Position numbers and translations under genes: made by a program. Positions 60,727 through 63,934 of a DNA stretch of 63,934 nt are shown one piece after another (positions within the stretch are counted from its first letter, which is position 1; each line of letters opens with the position of its first letter). Below the pieces are notes generated by a model, which had not been told where the DNA came from, did not search any database, and saw nothing but the letters and a program-made list of their open reading frames with translations. The DNA is from Bacillota bacterium (GTDB taxonomy: Bacteria > Bacillota > Clostridia > Christensenellales > UMGS416): contig JAEYPH010000072.1 of the NCBI GenBank assembly GCA_023410875.1, forward strand, positions 1 to 63,934, written 5' to 3'.

Positions 60727-61299
60727 TCAGCCCAAGATCCTGTCAAACAACTCTTGGAGAGCTTTCCTTCTCTCGTCCCCGGCTCCGGTATTGATGATCT
60801 CATACCCGTATTCCCCACACTGTTTCACCAGCTTCTCATTGACATGGGAACACCGCTGGGCAACCACTTCCAGATAGTCCTCATCCACCTGGGCGATCCA
60901 GTCGGTGGGCTGGGCATAGAACCGGATGTTGTGCCAAATCTGCTCCACCGACAGGCCGGGATACGCCAGAAAGTACGCTTCGATTTCCTCTTGGAAAGGG
61001 AGCCTGCTGACATATTCGGGAGTATAATCATACATATCTATTACGGTGTTCAGCCCATATATTCGGGCATCGTTCACCGCGCTTCCCACGATGGATTCGA
61101 AAAAGCCGTACATCCTTTGGGCGCACTCTTCCTGGCTGGTCCAGTCCTGAATCATGATCTCGGGAAACCCTCTGCGGATCGCGTCCGAAAGGTGATCGAA
61201 GGATATCCTGCTGAAGCCATGGCGCGCAAGTTCCACCGCCAGCGTTGTCTTGCCGGCTCTAGGCGTTCCGCCCAGGATGACCACTTTCCCCTGCTTCAT
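60727..61299 (-). CDS. P-loop NTPase, nucleoside/AAA-type kinase
   Basis: A 190-residue protein with Walker A GGTPRAGKTTLA (about residues 9-20), VIDMYDYTPEYVSRLPF in the middle and a C-terminal Leu-rich helix. Resemblance is to small adenylate-kinase-like or 2-phosphoglycerate-kinase-like enzymes; the substrate is unknown. The ATG at 61297-61299 follows GAGGTTGTAT. The gene is somewhat less GC-rich than its neighbours. Confidence 0.75.
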   Translation of the reverse strand: MKQGKVVILGGTPRAGKTTLAVELARHGFSRISFDHLSDAIRRGFPEIMIQDWTSQEECAQRMYGFFESIVGSAVNDARIYGLNTVIDMYDYTPEYVSRLPFQEEIEAYFLAYPGLSVEQIWHNIRFYAQPTDWIAQVDEDYLEVVAQRCSHVNEKLVKQCGEYGYEIINTGAGDERRKALQELFDRILG

Positions 61300-61311
61300 A
61301 TACAACCTCAA

Positions 61312-61338
61312 CGGCCCTCCGGTACTGCCGGAGGGCCG
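61312..61338 (-). terminator. Hairpin terminator after the AIM24 gene
   Basis: CGGCCCTCCGG (61312-61322) and CCGGAGGGCCG (61328-61338) form a perfect 11-bp stem just beyond the AIM24 stop and immediately before the RBS of the P-loop gene. No long T-run is present on the minus strand, so termination may be partial. Confidence 0.55.
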
Positions 61339-61364
61339 AACTTTTAGAAGTTATGTCCACCTGC

Positions 61365-62048
61365 TCAGTTGCTGGGCTTGGGCAGATATGGCAGAATGGA
61401 ATTGGCGACGTTCTGCGCCGTCAGCGTCTGCAAATAAATCTCGCCTGGGCCGCTGAGCCGCGCCACAAACAACCCCTCGCCGCCCAGGAAGATGTTCTTG
61501 AAGCCCTTGACCGTCTCCAGCGCCACGGTGATGCCGGGCGTGTAGGCCGCCAGGTGGCCCGGGTCCACGATGATGGACTGGCCGGCGCCCAGCACGATCT
61601 TCTCCAGGCTGCCGTCGATCTCCAGGAACACGCGGCCAGGGCCCTCCACCTTCTGCATGATGAAGCCCTCGCCGCCGAACATGCCCACGCCGAAGCTGCG
61701 CTTGAGGTGCATGGACAGTGTAAGCGTGCTGCTGCCGCACAGGAAGGAGCGCTTCTGCACGATGACGTGCCCGCCGGCAGGCAGGTCGATGGGCAGGATG
61801 GTGCCGGGGAAGCTGGAAGCGCAGGCAAGCAGGCCCGGCCCGCCCTCGGCGGTATAGGTGTTCAGAAAGACCGTCTCGCCGGCCAGTGCACGGGTCAGGC
61901 CCCCGAACAGCCCGCCCTTCAGGTTGGTATCCATGCGTAAGTTGGGGCTCATCCAGCTCATACCGCCGCCTTCGGTCACCACCGATTCGCCCGGCGACAG
62001 CGTGAGCACCGCCACGGGAAGCGTTCCACCCTTGATTTCATGTTGCAT
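61365..62048 (-). CDS. AIM24/TIGR00266 family protein
   Basis: A 227-residue all-beta protein of the AIM24 family. VLTLSPGESVVTEGGGMSWMSPN is followed by LFGGLTRALAGETVFLNTYTAEGGPG, glycine-rich repeats and FGVGMFGGEGFIMQKVEGPG. Bacterial members are uncharacterised, and a trimeric tryptophan RNA-binding-like beta fold is known for the family. The RBS TTGGAGGG precedes the ATG. It is a single gene between a hairpin and the ogg-like gene. Confidence 0.88.
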   Translation of the reverse strand: MQHEIKGGTLPVAVLTLSPGESVVTEGGGMSWMSPNLRMDTNLKGGLFGGLTRALAGETVFLNTYTAEGGPGLLACASSFPGTILPIDLPAGGHVIVQKRSFLCGSSTLTLSMHLKRSFGVGMFGGEGFIMQKVEGPGRVFLEIDGSLEKIVLGAGQSIIVDPGHLAAYTPGITVALETVKGFKNIFLGGEGLFVARLSGPGEIYLQTLTAQNVANSILPYLPKPSN

Positions 62049-62088
62049 GGCGAAAACCCTCCAATGATTATTTCTATATCATTATACA

Positions 62089-62958
62089 TCAGAGGGCCGG
62101 CCCTATGTCCAGTTCTTTTTTGCACACCCGCTCATAATGGAACAGCACCTGCTGCGCCAGGCCCGCCAGCGTGCCAAACCGCCGCCGGGCAAAAGCCCTC
62201 AACTCCTTGGGGCTGCTGCCGGCATCGGCGAAGGCCGCAGTGACCGCCCGATGCACCCACACATCCACCGGGAAGGCCTCCCGGTAGCCGCAGGAGAACA
62301 GCAGCACGCAGTCGGCCACCTTCTCTCCCACGCCGTGCAGCGTCAGCAGCTGCTGCTTGGCCTGCTCAAAGCCCATTTCTGGCAGTTCGTCCAGCGGGAA
62401 GCCCTCGCACACCCGCTGCGCCGTGCGCCACACGAAAGCGGCGCGATAGCCCAGGCCGCAGCCGCGCAACGCGTCTTCCCCCGCCGCCAGAAGCGCCTGC
62501 GCCGTGGGGAAAGCAAAATAGCCGCCCAAGTCCTGCCCATAGCGCGCACACAGGCGCTCCACAATACCCTCTATGCGCTTGACGTTGTTGTTGCTGGAAA
62601 TCAGAAAGCTAACCAGGCATTCCCACACCGGCTGGTTCAGCAGGCGCAGCCCGCCGCAGCTGCGCACCATGGGCGCAAGCACCTCGTCACAGGCCAGCGC
62701 CGCTTCACAAGCGCTGTAGTCACAGTCCAAGTCCAGATAGCGCCGCCAGAAGCACTCAAAGGCTGCCTCGTCGCAGGGATCAATGCGCATGCCCTCAGCG
62801 GTGCGCGAGATCGTGGCGCGGTATGCGCCGGCTACGCCCTGCCAGGCGCCGTCGGGTTGCGGCCTCCAGCGGAAAGCCTGCCCGCAGCCGAAGGTTGCAT
62901 TCAAATCGATGCCGCCGGGAATGCCCACCAGCACTGCGCCGTCATGATAGCTTACCAT
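62089..62958 (-). CDS. ogg: 8-oxoguanine DNA glycosylase (clostridial Ogg-like, HhH-GPD)
   Basis: A 289-residue bifunctional-type glycosylase. The N-terminal OGG lobe (LNATFGCGQAFRW) is followed by the HhH-GPD domain with LLTLHGVGEKVADCVLLFS and FPVDVWVHR, giving the catalytic Lys in GEKVADC and Asp in PVDVWVHR. It excises 8-oxoG from DNA, complementing mutM 3 kb away. The ATG at 62956-62958 has TTGGAGGAACC upstream, better than the ATG nine codons earlier. Confidence 0.9.
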   Translation of the reverse strand: MVSYHDGAVLVGIPGGIDLNATFGCGQAFRWRPQPDGAWQGVAGAYRATISRTAEGMRIDPCDEAAFECFWRRYLDLDCDYSACEAALACDEVLAPMVRSCGGLRLLNQPVWECLVSFLISSNNNVKRIEGIVERLCARYGQDLGGYFAFPTAQALLAAGEDALRGCGLGYRAAFVWRTAQRVCEGFPLDELPEMGFEQAKQQLLTLHGVGEKVADCVLLFSCGYREAFPVDVWVHRAVTAAFADAGSSPKELRAFARRRFGTLAGLAQQVLFHYERVCKKELDIGPAL

Positions 62959-62975
62959 GGTTCCTCCAAATGGCA

Positions 62976-63005
62976 AAAGCGACACCCCATTGGGATGCCG
63001 CTTTG
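62976..63005 (-). terminator. Probable terminator of the rplU-rpmA operon
   Basis: On the minus strand AAAGCGGCATCCC pairs with GGGGTGTCGCTTT with one or two mismatches and is followed by TGCC. It lies 19 bases beyond the rpmA stop. Confidence 0.6.
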
Positions 63006-63023
63006 ATAAATCTGCCGCTGTGG

Positions 63024-63290
63024 TCAGTTGGCCTCCGCCTGCGGATACACGCTGACCTGCTTGCGGGTCTTGTCCTTGCGCTCGAACTTCACATTGCCGT
63101 CTACCAGTGCGAACAACGTGTCGTCGCTGCCGATACCAACGTTGTTGCCAGGATGCATCTTGGTGCCGCGCTGGCGCACCAGGATGTTGCCCGCCAGCAC
63201 GAACTGGCCGTCGCCGCGCTTCACGCCCAGACGTTGGGCATTGGAATCGCGGCCGTTCTTCGTGGAGCCTACGCCTTTTTTATGAGCCAT
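63024..63290 (-). CDS. rpmA: 50S ribosomal protein L27
   Basis: An 88-residue L27, which reaches the peptidyl-transferase centre through its N-terminal arm. It starts directly MAHKKGVGSTKNGRDS without the MLxLNLQFFAHKKG-type leader that most Firmicutes L27 proteins have and that protease Prp removes. The 35-base gap to rplU leaves no room for prp, which normally lies between rplU and rpmA in Firmicutes, so both halves of the processing system are absent here. GGAGGTGAGATAA precedes the ATG. Confidence 0.97.
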   Translation of the reverse strand: MAHKKGVGSTKNGRDSNAQRLGVKRGDGQFVLAGNILVRQRGTKMHPGNNVGIGSDDTLFALVDGNVKFERKDKTRKQVSVYPQAEAN

Positions 63291-63325
63291 TTATCTCACC
63301 TCCGGTCGATGCTGTGTCAACACAA

Positions 63326-63634
63326 TTAGTAGTTGATCGCGGTGATCTCCACCTGCGTGTAGGGCTGCCTGTGGCCTTGCTTTCTGCGGTAGTTCTTCTT
63401 GGACTTGATCTTGAAGATCGTGATCTTGCGGCCCTTGGCCTGACGCACGACCTTGCCGGCCACTTTGACGCCCTCTACGATGGGCGTGCCCACGCGGATG
63501 TCGTCCTCGTTGGCGAACAGAACCGTGTCAAACTCCACATCGGAGCCGTCTTCCAGGCTGAGCTTCTCGACATAAAGGCTGTCGCCGATCTCCACCTTGT
63601 ACTGCTTACCGCCAGTCTTGATGACTGCATACAT
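63326..63634 (-). CDS. rplU: 50S ribosomal protein L21
   Basis: A 102-residue L21 (MYAVIKTGGKQYKVEIGD...KIKSKKNYRRKQGHRQPYTQVEI) of normal length. It binds 23S rRNA. The start is at 63634 after AGGAGGTAACAAAAGC; 26 upstream ORF residues belong to the leader. It is first gene of rplU-rpmA, with a consensus promoter and a 100-base leader that may be the site of L21 autoregulation known in Firmicutes. Confidence 0.97.
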   Translation of the reverse strand: MYAVIKTGGKQYKVEIGDSLYVEKLSLEDGSDVEFDTVLFANEDDIRVGTPIVEGVKVAGKVVRQAKGRKITIFKIKSKKNYRRKQGHRQPYTQVEITAINY

Positions 63635-63738
63635 GCTTTTGTTACCTCCTCTTACCAGTCTCGCCGAAACAAGGCAGGCTGCTCTTCGACCTCGCGGTCG
63701 CCGATTCGCCATTTTGAGCCCTTCCCGTGCGGCTACAG
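63635..63738 (-). promoter_or_regulatory. rplU 5' leader (possible L21 leader)
   Basis: About 100 transcribed bases lie between the promoter and the rplU start. On the minus strand they contain GCGAATCGGCGACCGCGAGG and related complementary GC-rich segments (GCAGCCTGCC...GGCGAGAC) that can fold. An L21-binding leader is a known Firmicutes regulatory RNA; I cannot confirm its consensus here. Confidence 0.5.
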
Positions 63739-63744
63739 CACAAA

Positions 63745-63773
63745 ATCATAACACTTCAAGAGCGGATTGTCAA
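63745..63773 (-). promoter_or_regulatory. Sigma-A promoter of rplU-rpmA
   Basis: On the minus strand TTGACA (complement of 63768-63773), a 17-base spacer and TATGAT (complement of 63745-63750). Confidence 0.88.
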
Positions 63774-63868
63774 TCAAAACCATAAGAATTTGGCCTGGAA
63801 ATCGCACTAGTAAATTCCCAGAGTAAGTTCCACAGTGGACAAGGGAGTGGAATTTAGTATGGGAAGAA

Positions 63869-63925
63869 AATTTGGTAGAATTAAGTCTGAGAAATTTTCT
63901 TCAGAGGGAGGAGAAAAATGACGGA
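63869..63925 (+). CDS. Possible 18-codon upstream ORF
   Basis: ATG GGA AGA AAA at 63869 opens an 18-residue frame (MGRKFGRIKSEKFSSEGG then EK) whose TGA overlaps the next ATG as ATGA (63918). The coupled arrangement could be a leader peptide or chance. A TAAATTCC...GGAATTTA inverted repeat lies upstream (63810-63856). Confidence 0.25.
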
Positions 63926-63934
63926 CTTAAAAGC
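63918..63934 (+). CDS. Start of a gene cut by the window edge
   Basis: ATGACGGACTTAAAAGC (MTDLK...) follows a strong GGGAGGAG RBS (63907-63914). Only five codons are inside the window, so no identity can be given. It is divergent from rplU. Confidence 0.5.

Overview
This window looks like the chromosome of a GC-rich (roughly 60% GC), endospore-forming member of the Clostridia. Sporulation genes are present (yabP, yabQ, spoIIP, a cotH-type gene, a CwlD-like amidase), and so are typical Firmicutes gene orders (purR-glmU-prs-HAD-pth; mrnC-rlmB; rplU-rpmA; tlyA next to dxs). The gut-type Clostridia assignment is an inference from GC content, the redox and Fe-S proteins, and sugar genes (rhamnulokinase, GH4 glycosidase, sugar isomerase/Gfo-Idh pair). 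No rRNA, tRNA or CRISPR array was seen.

Layout. 1-2.1 kb: the possible end of an IS200/IS605-like element, a T-box leader on the minus strand, and an FAD oxidoreductase. 2.2-3.9 kb: a NifU-like scaffold with a GGGtGRT-family protein. 4.4-7.5 kb: an AraC regulator divergent from an isomerase/epimerase-oxidoreductase pair. 7.6-13.7 kb (minus): a small membrane protein, a nucleoside phosphorylase and a GNAT, then the pth-HAD-prs-glmU-purR operon. 14-15.4 kb: murC. 15.5-18.3 kb: an AT-richer accessory island (P-loop kinase, unknown Cys-rich protein, VOC protein, truncated-looking RCC1 repeat protein). 18.4-26.3 kb: yabQ/yabP, a 2H phosphoesterase, hflX with a probable leader peptide, an EF-G-like GTPase, a UMF1 transporter and a phospholipase C-like protein. 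26.4-35.8 kb: a cyclase-fold protein, a C_GCAxxG_C_C protein, a GNAT, murI, spoIIP, tlyA, dxs and a double cyclophilin. 36-43.9 kb: a B12/MetH-activation-like protein, a HEPN-motif gene, a GH4 enzyme, the zinc ribbon-rlmB-mrnC-rhaB chain, an FMN reductase and cwlD. 44-50.3 kb: tsaD, a DUF1461 protein, a cyclase, prfB with its programmed frameshift, and secA. 50.8-56.2 kb: NUDIX, then cotH-VTC-DUF4956. 56.6-63.6 kb: a lipoprotein, a small transporter, an MGMT-like protein, mutM, a P-loop kinase, an AIM24 protein, an ogg-like glycosylase, rpmA and rplU. A new plus-strand gene starts at the right edge.

The most unusual signal is in the gaps between genes. At least two families of dispersed, highly structured elements recur. 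Family A has five copies with the core hairpin CCAAAGGGC-loop-GCCCTTTGG. Family B has about five copies with hairpins whose stems differ by compensatory changes while loops and linkers are conserved. Both carry optional hairpin modules nested inside other hairpin loops. Other points of interest are a 16-codon ORF with a strong RBS ahead of hflX, an intact JAMM-type motif in the HflX N-terminal domain, an AraC regulator with an antitoxin-like tail, a HEPN-motif gene of foreign composition, and an rplU-rpmA locus lacking both the Prp protease gene and the L27 leader.
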